Source: Amaurobius ferox (Eukaryota > Arthropoda > Arachnida > Araneae > Amaurobiidae). From it: a stretch of 64,000 bases of DNA. The stretch covers positions 77,906,104-77,970,103 of the forward strand of contig OX578137.1 of assembly GCA_951213105.1 (NCBI GenBank), in the 5' to 3' direction. Both the position numbers and the translations under genes were made by a program. The notes under the pieces are model-generated. The model ran no database searches and was not told where the DNA came from. It worked only from the letters and a program-made list of their open reading frames with translations. Every line of letters starts with the position of its first letter. The first letter of the stretch is position 1. Shown here piece after piece: positions 1 to 10,100 of this stretch.

Positions 1-234
1 GCGCTGGATTTGCACGCTGCCACATCTGCCACCATGTTCATGCGGAGTGCGATCACGTTAAACATGTGAGTCCGTAAGTCCTTACGAGAGGTTAGCGGTA
101 GGGGTTCCTGTGGATTCCTGTGGATGCCTCCCCCACTGGGTTCCGGTCTAAATTGGGTGGCACTTCCCGGCAGTCCAAACGGTTACCTTAAGCCTTTCTG
201 GTAGGTCGGACGGTCTGGGTCTCAACAACAACAC
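1..234 (+). mobile_element. SINE, 5' end cut by window edge; B-box-deleted subfamily
   Basis: The body and tail match the SINE copies near 9.7, 16.1 and 23.3 kb: the GCGGAGTGCGATCACG block, the CCTCCCCCACTGGGTTCC block, the GGTAGGTCGGACGGTCTGGG tail and a (CAA)n end at about 220-234. The first 35 bases correspond to the tRNA-related head but skip the B-box segment, exactly as in the 5S-headed copy at 9707-10100. Whether this copy also carries a 5S unit lies outside the window. Non-coding. Confidence 0.85.
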
Positions 235-235
235 A

Positions 236-640
236 TGCGTACTTGCAATGATAATACAACGTCATCAAGTTTAAGTTGATCCCCTCCCCTAATTCTTATT
301 CCCCCGGAAAATTCCCATTGTTGGCGTGTAAAAATCACATTGTTTTAAAACAGTATTTAGCATTTTTCTATTTGTAAATATATACAGAAGTGAAGCTGCA
401 TCTTAAACGATTTTTAGACTTATTTATTTAGGTATGTTTTCTCTGTTTACTTGAGTCAAATCTTGAAATCAATTTTTGGCCCACTTCTACCAAGTCGATT
501 TTCTTGAAATTTTCCACTCATACGTATTTGCGATAGCAATACAACATTTCATCAAATTTGAGTTTATTCCCTCCCTGAATTCTGGCAGTTTGCCACAATC
601 ATGATCAGAATATCTGTAAAAATCCCACTGTTGTAACGTA
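236..640 (+). repeat. Two diverged direct-repeat units about 285 bp apart
   Basis: A block of about 125 bases (about 236-360) recurs at about 515-640. Shared landmarks are ACGTAYTTGCRAT, AATACAACRT, TCATCAARTTT, CCCTCCC and GTAAAAATCNCATTGTT. The sequence just before the second unit reads TTTTCTTGAAATTTTCC, similar to the AAATTTGGT-type motif of other repeats in the window. The source element is unknown. Confidence 0.55.
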
Positions 641-1256
641 TTTTGGCGCCCCACGGTTTTATTTTCAGTTGCATATGATCAAGAAAGTTGCTATAGCTAA
701 AAATATTTTTTTACTTTTTAGTTAAATTTACTAAAACCGTTTAACGTTTTAATAAATTTAACTAAGTTCTTATAATACGTTATTTGCACTTAAAAATGCA
801 GAAAAAATGGCAATGGCTGAAATCCGATGGATCCAAAATGATATTGAGTTCACAACGTGTTGTGAAATAATATCTCCTATAAATTTCAATAAGTTTATTC
901 GTTGTTTTAAATTTATTTGCTTCGTTTACAACAGCTTATATGGGCCTATGGTAATAAAAGTAGGATTGGTAATTCAAACAACTTAACCCTTCGAGTGAAG
1001 TTACCAGCAAATGTCAAGATTATGCAAGTTTGAGGGCACGTACAGAATTTTAAAGTATCTTATGCAATCTCTACATTGTCTGCGAAAGTCCAGTAACTTA
1101 ACATTTTCTGGTTCTTTTAAGTCTACGTTGAAATACCCAGCTAATATGTACTTTTCTATTTGAAACACCCTTAAAAACCTGGGGAATGCATATTATAACC
1201 GCTATATTTCAAAAATCCATAACACCATCCAAATTCCAATTACATACTTATGTGAG
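641..1256. other. No recognisable feature
   Basis: AT-rich sequence with no open frame of note, no recognised repeat and no RNA gene that I can see. Confidence 0.5.
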
Positions 1257-1456
1257 GCTTTAACCTTTTGCTTACAGGGAGGGGGGCAACGTCAATCCAA
1301 AACGAAGAATCTCCCAAAAAGACAGGTATTTTACATACCTATCCCAAACAGTTGGATCCCCTTTGCGATCTGCAAAGGGGTCAAATACCTGTCTTTTTGG
1401 GAGCTTCTTCGTTTTGGATTGATGCTGTCCCACCAGTAAGCGAATGTTAAAAGTGT
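1257..1456. repeat. Foldback with about 75-nt arms and a nested inner hairpin
   Basis: Bases 1293-1331 (starting CAATCCAAAACGAAGAA) are nearly the exact reverse complement of 1383-1421. Weaker pairing extends outward to about 1258 and 1455 (GCTTAC at 1271 against GTAAGC at 1436). The spacer holds a second perfect 9-bp stem, CCCCTTTGC at 1358-1366 pairing with 1372-1380 around a 5-nt loop. The short open frames on both strands here only reflect the palindrome. This could be a foldback MITE or a locus making a long hairpin RNA. No target-site duplication is evident. Confidence 0.9.
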
Positions 1457-2370
1457 TATAGATTGCTTGCTAATATTGCTAATATTGCCCATAGCTAACG
1501 AAACTATTGAAATTAGAATCAACTTTTCATTGTAGTTCAACATACTAAAATATTGATATAAGCACTACAAAGCAAGGATCGAGATCCTGCTACATATCGT
1601 TGAAGGGCTTTCAAAGGGCTGTAAGCTATTTCCATACAGTTGATAACTAAAGGTTTTAGTTTTCGAGATATAAGCTTCACGAACTTCAAAACCGGAAACA
1701 TTTAAAACTTTCCCCGGTTATCTATTGTAACTGCTCTACACACTTTGGGTAAGCTGGACGATCTGGGTGATAAATAAATAAAATATATCATGTAAGAAGC
1801 TCAACACTTTACACATATAATGCAATATATTTACTTCCTTCAAGGTGAAGAAATCATGTATAATATTCCCGACATAATATTTGATCTGTCTAAATTGTAT
1901 ATTTGTCGTTTTTCCTGATGACAAAATATAAAGACATTGCGACGTACCCAATTAACTAATATTTCGTCTGTGAGGTGGAAAACATGAAAAATCGAGGCTG
2001 TAAGATATGACTGCCTTTTTTTATTAATGCTTATGTTAAAGAGTAGTTGCAGTGTTTTCCGCAAAAACAAAATTAACTTTTTTTTAAATGCATGAAAAAT
2101 TCCTGTATAAAATTATTTTTATATCTTTATTTATTTAGTTGTGCTTAGATTATCTTATTACACACCCATATCTAATTTCATTCTATTACGACATTTTGTT
2201 CCTGAAATGCTATTGGCAGGTATAGTGATTATGGACAAGGATAACGAAAACTTGAGCAACGTATATAATCACAAATAAAATGATAATGCAGCATACAGCT
2301 GTTTCGAAGATATATTAGATCCTTTTTCTTAGTGCAAGAGAACCAATAAACCTGGAGACCAAAAGAAAAA
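1457..2370. other. No recognisable feature
   Basis: AT-rich. Open frames on the minus strand around 1736-2070 resemble nothing I know and have no coding character. Confidence 0.5.
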
Positions 2371-2442
2371 TTAAGGCAAAGAAATATACCAAGTTTAAGG
2401 CAAAGAAATATACCAAGTTTAAGGTAAAGAAATATACCGAGT
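2371..2442 (+). repeat. Minisatellite, 24 bp x 3
   Basis: TTAAGGCAAAGAAATATACC begins at 2371, 2395 and 2419 (third copy with C to T). The first two units are identical over 24 bp. Confidence 0.9.
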
Positions 2443-4649
2443 CAAGTTTGAACAAAAATAACTTTCGCACAGAGTGTATTTTATTTATTGTGTGGAGTAT
2501 TCGCTTTCATTGGCTCTCTTGTTGGTTACTCTATAGTACGAATGAGTATACTTATATTGCGGGATTACATATCCGTACTTATCTCTGTCAATAAATTGAC
2601 ATAACTCTAATTTAAACTACCTGATATTCCGACCTTTCGATTAAGGGCAATAGCACAGGACTGCACTGATTTATATCAAACTATTTTTATTGTGGACTTC
2701 ACAAACAGTACAGCAGTTGGTCGTTTAAAGCAACTTACGATATAGACAATAACTGTTATAGCGCATGCCCAGAACGAATTGCAACTATACATAATACTAC
2801 CCTTGACGAGCCAGGTGATAGTGGTTACTCCGTAGACGATTTACACTTTTATGTAGACCAATGGCATTATTTTTACCCCGCCCCTATTGCGGTCAGATCC
2901 AAGATACTAGACTCTCCCAGCCATAGTTGTATCTAAGTGGGTTTCATTCCACTAAGATGCTGGTCAACTTCCACACTAATCCAAATGAATCCTCGTGCTT
3001 TCTCCTTCACCCCAACTCATGCACGTCGAAAGTTTACTAGAATCATCCTAGAATATACCACGATTTAAAACCTATCCGCCTTCACTTCAGGAACATAGAA
3101 ACGTATATTGATTAGCTCGGTATTTGGTTTAACAAACAAACCAATTAGCTTAAAGAAACATAAATTATAATGCAAACCGAGGGAAATAATAATTGAAAAG
3201 TTATTTATACCTCACAATTGATATACGGATTATGTTTAACTTTTAGATATCAGTTTATATATTCTATGTAGATAATGCATATATTGCTTTATCATAATCA
3301 TTAGTGATCGTAATGCAAAACTAGAGACATAATATTCTCCACAATATGACAAAGCTCTTGGTAAATTTGCTTCTACAATGCCGGTGACTAAAGAAAATAC
3401 ATAGAAAGTGTTAATATTGTTAGTGTCATTAACGACGCAGTGTCTGAAAACTATCGATGTGGAATAATAGCATCAGTGCCATACCAAAAACCACAAAGGA
3501 CTTCTTGAATATTAAACTCTCATAACGCGTTGCTTGTTAAATTAACCTCCTTATTTCCAAAGTGGATCTTACATATTTATTTTTTATTTTTGCATCTAAC
3601 TTAAATAGCGAGTAATTAAAACAGTATAAAGCACTGAGGATTGTTATGATGATAAAGAAGGTACTGGATTGAATTTTTGATATTCCGCATATATTTGTTA
3701 TAATAAACTCGAATATTTTATTAATATTTCTGTATATTTCTTTTTAGTCATTTATAATTTCATTGATCAAGATTGCTGTTGTATGTGAGTTTTTTTTTTC
3801 ATTTTTATTGCAAAATTGTAATACTTTTAAAAATGTTTCGAACGATTACGTATTGTTCTGTTAAGGCTATGAATTTCTTTAAACATTCCCTACACATTCT
3901 TTAAAAATTGAACACATTCATAGTCGGAAAATCGATATAAAAATTGTCTACAGTACTGCCTAAAACATTTCTAGGACTTCTGAAAGCCCCCTAGTATACT
4001 AGAAGGCTGAAACATTGCACATTTTAATATCAAACATTGGGCAGAACCTAGTGGAACCAGATTTTCGATTCCTCCTTTGGAGAGGGGCGGAGATATTTTG
4101 GGGGTTTGGGAAAATAATTTTCAGAATCTACCAAATGATAAGGTAGAAGTCTGCATTTCTGCACAATTATAGCATTAATCACGGAAAAGAACCAACTGGA
4201 ACCGGATTTTTGATTGAGGAACAACTATATCGTGAAGGCAAAGGCTCTTTATTGCTTCAGAAACCGGTTGATATCGATACTAATTTGATTTAAGATGTGC
4301 TTTTAAAGAAGATATTACTTTTAAAATGCTGAATGTATTTTAGCCGAAACATGCTGGACAATATTTAAAACAGTTCTGGTACTTTTAAATGTTACGCATG
4401 TCTTTTGAACAACAATAATGAGTTAGGTTTGAAAATAATGTCACTGGTTTAGAGACTTCAATAAAATGCTATTTGCATTCAATACATGACATAATGTATG
4501 CTTTTGATAATAAAAATCAATGATGAACCTTTTTTTAAGATCTTAATGCTGTCACGTATGAGGCAACTATAGTCATTTATAACCATTATATGTACAGCAT
4601 AATTGGTTTCATGATATATCATTATTATATATTTAAAATTATATGCAAT
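2443..4649. other. No gene seen; possible weak repeat pair near 4.0-4.2 kb
   Basis: No gene or clear transposon. GTGGAACCAGATTTTCGATT at about 4051 and CTGGAACCGGATTTTTGATT at about 4196 look like related units about 145 bp apart, the second preceded by AAAAGAACCAA. Confidence 0.4.
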
Positions 4650-5100
4650 AGTGGACTAACACCTAAACGCCAAAGTTATACAAATTTTTACATTGATAGA
4701 TCATTGCAAATAAAGCCTAATTTCAATGCAATAATTGATTATACATTTTTATGCATAGTAATTATATTTATATACATATTTCATTAGCTCTACTTTTACG
4801 AATAAATACCAAAGTTATTGAAATTTTTAATATTGACTGACCATTGCAAATTAAGTGTATTTTAATACATTGATTGATTATATATATTTGTGGCATAATA
4901 ACTAAATTTATGTACTTATTTCACCAGCTATATTTTTTTCGAATATTACACTTAAAGGACAAAGTTATTTAAATGTTTATCTTGATTGATCATTGCAAAT
5001 TAAATCTATTTTAAAGCTATGATTGATTATACACTTTTATGCATAATAATTTCATTTATGTGCTTATTTCATTAGCTATATTTTGACGAATATTTTAATA
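4650..5100 (+). repeat. Tandem repeat, about 140-150 bp x 3
   Basis: CAAAGTTAT starts at 4671, 4810 and 4960. Each is followed by an A/T-rich block, then GATCATTGCAAAT (GACCATTGCAAAT in the second), GATTGATTATA, GCATA.TAAT and TTTCATTAGCTMTA-like segments. The three units are diverged but keep the same order of landmarks. The short forward open frame at 4590-4787 lies in the first unit and is not coding. Confidence 0.8.
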
Positions 5101-5159
5101 TTCACTTACTTAATTACATTCATTAGTAGTTACATTTATTAATTATCATTAAAATATAT

Positions 5160-5450
5160 TTCTTTAGGTTTTATGGCTTCCATTTTCTCACACTTTCCTA
5201 TTTGCTCTCAAAGCATGCAAGCATGAACTAGTGATTTTTTCTACTTAAATAGTAATTTATTACATCAGGTTTTACGCTCAGGTTGCTAAGCAAATTACTT
5301 TTCGGTGAAGGGGAATTTTATTAACATCTTTATTAGAAATCAAGCCATCCCTGAATAACAAAGAATAAAAAGATTCATTATGAAAGATTTTAGAAAAAAG
5401 TCGCAGGATTTTGTTTTTATACGATTTTCTGAATTGTACTGGAGAGCTAC
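5160..5450 (+). repeat. Dispersed repeat, copy 1 (second copy at 12.93-13.25 kb)
   Basis: Shares GGTTTTACGC, GCAAATTACTTTT, TTAACATCTTTATTAGAAAT, GATTTTAGAAAAA and TTTTCTGAAT landmarks, in order, with 12930-13250. Family unknown; non-coding. Confidence 0.65.
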
Positions 5451-5934
5451 TATACGTTTAAAAGCTCAGATAAATGCTGGTACATATATATATACTTTTC
5501 CATCTTTATAAATAAAGCGTGGTTCAAATGGACTTTCTCAAAGTCTACTTTTCGTAGCTTTATTTTAATTTGATAATTTGACAAGAAAATTTTTAAAATA
5601 TCGTATCATGGATCCAAATTATAAAAATTATAGTGCTTTACCCTTCGCTTTAAAAGCTTTAAAATATTTCGATTGATACTATATTTGACAATGTACTCCA
5701 GGAGGGGGGGGTAACTCATCCCTGGGGGGCTATTAACACTATGAACAAAACAATTATATCGCGGCTATTTTATTGAGCCAAAAATAAACCCTTTTATGCA
5801 TAATTATGTCGGATTTTGTTCTATGCTGCCATGCTACAAAAATAAAATATTCGAATGAATTTCAAAGTTTTCGCTGAAATTAAAAAAAAAAAGTCTATCT
5901 AGATCTAGACATTTGATAAAAAAGCAGGATATAA
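5451..5934. other. No recognisable feature
   Basis: AT-rich, with a G-run at about 5701-5710 and a second one at about 5725. No gene seen. Confidence 0.5.
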
Positions 5935-6118
5935 AGTTTCGCGAAATTCCATTAATATTTGTGGTCGCTATCGTGTACACTATAAATCGATCATAAACAG
6001 TCAGACTGACTGCCATACAGACAGACGAACGGACATCACTCCAAAAATAGTCAAACTGCTCAGGAGTCTTAAATCATATACTGGCATTAAAATTTCGAAT
6101 TCGAAAATTTTCGGGGAA
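5935..6118 (-). repeat. Remnant of a microsatellite/GACCGATTT-type repeat
   Basis: Contains CATACAGACAGACGAACGGA followed by TTTCGAATTCGAAAATTTTC, and is preceded by TTTCGCGAAATTCC. This order (AAATTTCG block, GACAGAC block, TCGAATTCGAAAAT block) is the reverse-strand order seen in the hairpin-headed repeats elsewhere in the window. Confidence 0.5.
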
Positions 6119-6131
6119 ACAATAATGTATA

Positions 6132-7031
6132 CAGGGCGATTCAAAACGATGGGGTAAATCTCTAAGGGGTGATAGAACATACCTAATCAAGCACTTTTCG
6201 TTATACAATGCATGGCCGTAACTCAAGAGGTTGAGCACCAGGGGTTAGCACGTACTGTTGCATGAAATGATGGAGCACAAGTATAACAAAGAAGGTATGA
6301 AGAAAGTGAAGAAATTACAGAACACATTTTAACAAACAACTTACAGAACACATTTTCACGAACAACTTTCAGAAACAGTTCAAAACAAGAAATCGAAGAA
6401 ATTACAAAACAAATTTAAATGAATATCTTACATAAACTGATCAAAACAGAGACCGCTAACATGAATGCAGGCTACATACCTGTGATGCAGCGAGCGTTGT
6501 ACATTGGCGAAAACACCAGGCATCTCTAGTACAGTGGCAGTAGCAACAGAAATCCTGGCAACAAGGTCCTCATCGAAATCGACGGGGCTATCGTAGATGA
6601 AACTTTTCATATGGACCAATGGGGAGAAAATGTCCTTACATAAGAGATCGAGCAATCGCTACCACTCTGACCAATCCATCATCCTGTGAATGTTGCATCC
6701 AAGGCATTTCGCACAGCCACGTTGAAATGGGGTGGCGCTCCATCGTGTTGGAACTACATACGGATTTGGGTTTTCCTCGCTTTCCCATCCGCAGCTCCGT
6801 ACATGAAATGCTTGTCGACGTTCCCCTGATTCTTGAAACAATCCATCCCTTCTGAAATCCTAAATAGAACTGACAACGAGTGCGACAACAGGCGCTTATG
6901 GCATTCGCTGGACAACGCCCCCTAGGGCTTAGCCACGTGCCTTTTGATCATGCATTGTATGGCGAAAAGTGCTTGTTTAGGTGTATTCTATCACCGCTTA
7001 AAGTTTTGGGCCATCCTTTTGAATCACCCTG
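6132..7031 (-). mobile_element. Mariner-type DNA transposon, 900 bp, long TIRs, TA target site
   Basis: The ends are mutually inverted: CAGGGCGATTCAAAA at 6132 and the reverse complement CAGGGTGATTCAAAA ending at 7031. Similarity continues for about 85 bp (shared GGTGATAGAA, AAGCACTTTTCG, TACAATGCATG). TA dinucleotides flank both ends (6130-6131 and 7032-7033), the target site of Tc1/mariner elements. The interior encodes pieces of a transposase on the minus strand (see the pseudogene entry). At 900 bp it is shorter than a complete mariner, so it is an internally deleted, non-autonomous copy. Confidence 0.85.
6428..6880 (-). pseudogene. Mariner-type transposase remnant, C-terminal half
   Basis: Reading the minus strand, one frame gives the catalytic-domain segment around FQHDGAPPHFNVAVRNAL (about 6695-6750), whose D sits at the second DDE/D position; a stop lies just before it. 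A frame change then leads to a C-terminal segment containing MKSFIYDSPVDFDEDLVAR and EMPGVFANVQRSLHHR, ending near 6428. These blocks match my memory of the C-terminal end of mariner transposases with WPPRSPDL-type cores. The SPDL core itself is not readable between the two blocks, and the N-terminal DNA-binding half is absent. With stops and frame changes it cannot make an active enzyme. The open frame on the opposite strand at 6619-6855 is antisense to it. Confidence 0.75.
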
Positions 7032-7434
7032 TATATCATATAATATGAGAAAGTATGACTATTGCCATATGTAAAAAACAAAGATTTATATTGTTAAAGT
7101 AGAAACTTAATAAATACAGCGAATACTTATCAAACGGATTTAAAGCCGCAAAATAGACTTCTTTTTCAGGACTGACAATAATTGTAAACATACACTCTAA
7201 GACAATGAAAATCGATGCACCCAGCAAAATAGTTTGATAGTAATGAAACTGTACAAGCAAACACCTGTCGACCGAATATGCAAATTATAAAAAATTCGCA
7301 GCCAATGAATGAACTGTCCGAACTACAGCGCATTGAAACTGAGCATCATTGTGGTGTATATAAGGAGCGAACTTCGCTTTCAGGAATAAAACGTGCAGTG
7401 GTTTCAATTGCGTTTACGTACCTTGATTGTAACA

Positions 7435-8532
7435 ATGTCTCGCCGACGAATTCACGGCCACTAGAAGCATATAGAGGAGTTTGAAAGAGTCGGTGGGCAG
7501 TCTGCGGTCCGACTGCATGAGGCTGAATGGGCACACCAAGAATCGCTCGGCATTTGGGTAGGAGCGAAGCAGCAGTCAGACGATTTTGGCAGGTATAGGT
7601 CATAGGAAGGGCAGATTTCAGTGGTAAGTGGACAGCGGACGACCTAGAGCGACGACTGAATGGGAAGATAGAGCGATTGACAGAGCAGCTGTGACAGCAT
7701 GGGATTCGTCGTTATCAACCATTCAATGTGTGACAGATACGGAAGTGACCACCCAGACTATTAATAGAAGACTACGGAAGCGGAATCTATACTCGCGGCT
7801 CTCATTAAGCTGCCTACCACTGACTACTATGCACCGTCATTAGCGATTGCAATGGTACCGGGCCCCTTCAACGTGGAATTGTTCGGATTGGAAAATAATT
7901 GTCAACAGTAATGAGTCCCGACGATCAGCGCAGATGTGCCTGGAGATAGCCCGGACATCGTCAGGGTCCTGCTCTCAATGTCACACGCCACACGACCCTA
8001 CATCAGTCCCGACGATCAGCGTAGACGTGTTCGCAAACAATCCGGACATCGTCAGGATCCTATTCTTACTGTCACACGCCACACGGACCGACAATAGGGA
8101 GTTATGGTCTGGGGTGCCAATTCGTTTGATAGCCGCACCCCTTTGATAGCCATCCTTGGTACCATTGCCGCACAGAGGTACGTTGCCGACATTCTTCGAC
8201 CCGTTGTATTACCATTCCTTTCGTGACACTCCGGGCTAACTTTTCAGCAAGATAATGCCAGGCCACACACGGAACGCCCCTCTATTGATTGTCTGCGTGC
8301 TTACGACACACTTTCTTGGCCATCCAGTTCCCCAGATTTCTCGCCTATTGATTACATTTGGGCTGAGATGAAGCGTTTCCTGCGACCATCCCAGAATGTA
8401 GATGAATTACCTCGTCAATTGGAGGCCATTTGGAACGACATACCTCAGAACACCATCCAGCAACTTTATGCATCAATGTCATGCCGGGTGACAGCTTGTA
8501 TTAAGACCAGAGGTGGACCAACGCCATATTGA
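7435..8532 (+). pseudogene. Tc1-like (DDE) transposase pseudogene
   Basis: The ATG at 7435 starts MSRRRIHGH, followed at once by a stop. Homology to Tc1-type transposases then moves between frames: GRPRATTEWEDRAI and DSSLSTIQ (about 7635-7730), WNCSDWKIIVNSNESR (about 7873-7920), FQQDNARPHTERPSIDCLRA (about 8248-8307), SSPDFSPIDYIWAEMKRFL (about 8330-8385) and a C terminus ending CIKTRGGPTPY before TGA. The second catalytic aspartate (in QQDNARPH) is present. In VNSNESR the residue expected to be the first catalytic D is N. The third acidic position reads D (SPID) where Tc1 proteins usually have E. A 91-bp segment is tandemly duplicated (copies starting 7916 and 8007) just after NESR, replacing normal sequence. 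Inactive. Confidence 0.85.
7916..8097 (+). repeat. Internal 91-bp tandem duplication in the Tc1 pseudogene
   Basis: TCCCGACGATCAGCG begins at 7916 and at 8007. Both units run on through CCGGACATCGTCAGG and TCACACGCCACACG. This segment occurs once in related transposases, so it is a private rearrangement of this copy. Confidence 0.85.
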
Positions 8533-8739
8533 CGTGCTCACTTCGCGTAGATCTTTCAGTGTAATAAATCATCCAATTGTTCTGAAATTCTAATCATTTT
8601 TTTTCTGTACATCCACATTACACGTACCAAATTGTGTCTCATTTGGATAATTCTTTCTTGGTACGTAGATTTTTTTTCTTAGAGTGTACTTATATAATTC
8701 AGATCAGTGAATCAAGCACATTTCTTTGTCTGTTTTTTT

Positions 8740-8871
8740 TTCCTCAGGACCGACAAGAATCACTTATTTAATTGCTGCATCGACAACTCGAGCACTTACT
8801 TATGTGCTGGAGTTGCCGATACAGCAATTAGATAAAGGATTCATGTCAATCCTGAAGAAGAATAAGAACAC
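8740..8871. repeat. Imperfect 55-nt-arm hairpin (MITE-like)
   Basis: 8741-8795 and 8814-8868 are reverse complements at about 45 of 55 positions, with an 18-nt loop. Both arms contain the TTAATTGCTG / CAGCAATTA core and end at TTCAGGA-like sequence. The same end motif (TTTTTCAGGACTGACA) occurs again at about 7162. Too long for a typical miRNA precursor; more like a MITE. No clear target-site duplication. Confidence 0.75.
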
Positions 8872-9706
8872 AGTTTTGTGCCTTTAAAACTGGTTGACCA
8901 ACATATATGTGTGCTAATGGTGCTTTTACAAAGTTTTTATTTTATCAAGTTATTATTGTAACTTATATCTGAGCGTTCTTCGTAAGATTTACAGTATTCA
9001 ATATTATTGTATGTTTTGCTTATTTTTTAAATGCTGAAAGCCGTTGCCACATAAAAGAGAAAGACAGTTTACCTATGAAGATAAAAGAATATTATTTTAT
9101 AATCTCTACTTTCCCTGTATGGATGGTATAATACATAGGGGAAGCATTGTGACGGGGTTGAAAATTCTAATGAGAGTTTTGGATGAAAGAGTACGTTTCG
9201 AGCATCCCTAAACTCGAAGCGCACGTTTTGAGGTGAAGTTTGTGAGTATGTATATGTATATGTAAGTATGTATGTGTGTGTCCTGTGGAGAAAATATCTC
9301 ACGGACAAACAGAGCGTTTCAAACAAAATTTAGTACAGAAAATACAAACAGTGAATACTGGAAGCCTACTGATTTTAAATGTAATTGATTCAGAACTTCT
9401 ATAATTTTCGAAAACATTGAGAAAATCATCAAAAAATCAGAACCTTGAATAATGTTACGTAAATAATCAGTTCTTATATAATGTTTGATTAATACATGAT
9501 TGGCATGCACTTTAGAACGCAAACATAAACCGTTCTTGAGATATTTCACTTTTTAAAGTGATTTATCACACAAATCTCATAAAATTAAAAGAAATATTAA
9601 CTATTGTGAAATATGTTTACTTTTCATATGTAATATTATGCGACACATTTGTCAACGTAATTCTCGTGGATCTAGTTAATTCCATTCACGAGAAAGGATA
9701 CTGTGT

Positions 9707-10100
9707 TGTTTATGTTGTTGAGACCCAGACCGTCCGACCTACCAGAAAGGTGTAAGGTAACTGTATGGACGGCCGGGAAGTGCCACCCAATTTAGACCGG
9801 AACCCAGTGGGGGAGGCATCCACAGGGACCGTACCCTCCTTCCCCTACCACCAACCTCTCGGAAGGACTTACGGACCCACATGTTTAACGTGATCGTACT
9901 CCGCATGAACACGGCGGCATTTGTAGTAGCGTGCAAATCTAGCGCGCAAACCACGGGGATACCGCACCCGAGATGGCCAACAGCACGCGGTGTTCCGAGG
10001 TGGTCACCCACCAAGTACTAACCGCGCCCGATGCTGCTTGACTTCGGTGATCTAACGAGAACCGGTGTTTTCAGCACGGTACGGCCGTTGGCCCAAAAAA
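9707..10100 (-). mobile_element. 5S rRNA-tRNA chimeric SINE
   Basis: Sense runs from high to low coordinates: a 118-nt 5S rRNA-like unit (10092-9975), a 5-nt linker, a tRNA-like head starting GGGTGCGGTATCCCCGTGG (9969 downward), the SINE body and a CAA-rich tail. The element is bracketed by AAAGGATACTGTGT (9693-9706) and AAAAGATACTGTGT (10101-10114), 13 of 14 identical. Copies of the host repeat at 12.35 and 56.22 kb show the unoccupied site (GAAAAGATACTTTGAGTAAT and similar). The 5S and tRNA parts therefore inserted together. The tRNA part keeps an A-box-like segment but lacks the B box present in the SINEs at 16.1 and 23.5 kb. No run of four T occurs in the sense strand from the 5S start through the tail, so nothing would stop RNA polymerase III early. 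Confidence 0.9.
9975..10092 (-). rRNA. 5S rRNA-derived sequence (head of a SINE, not a functional rRNA gene)
   Basis: Reads GCCAACGGCCGTACC...CTGTTGGCC. It matches animal 5S rRNA along its whole length, including the AAGCAGCATCGGGC internal A box and GGTTAGTACTTGG at the start of the C box. Relative to usual 5S it lacks one base within the C box (TTGGTGGG where TTGGATGGG is expected) and has other substitutions. It is followed with no terminator by a tRNA-like SINE head and is enclosed by one target-site duplication, so it is a retroposon part. The 5S internal promoter may drive the SINE; that is inference. Confidence 0.88.

Larger units (their letters stand above)
7193..8686 (+). mobile_element. 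Tc1-like DNA transposon, 1494 bp, degenerate
   Basis: The left end reads CACTCTAAGACAATGAAAAT. The right end, read in reverse complement, starts CACTCTAAGAAAAAAAATCT. Both are followed by sequence related to GCACC/GTACC, giving TIRs of about 30 bp. TA flanks both ends (7191-7192 and 8687-8688). The interior carries one transposase reading frame in decay. The length is typical of a complete Tc1-like element. Confidence 0.85.

Noticed and set aside
9975..10092. A functional 5S rRNA gene
   Set aside because: One base missing in the C box, no terminator after the 3' end, fusion to a SINE, and enclosure by a target-site duplication.
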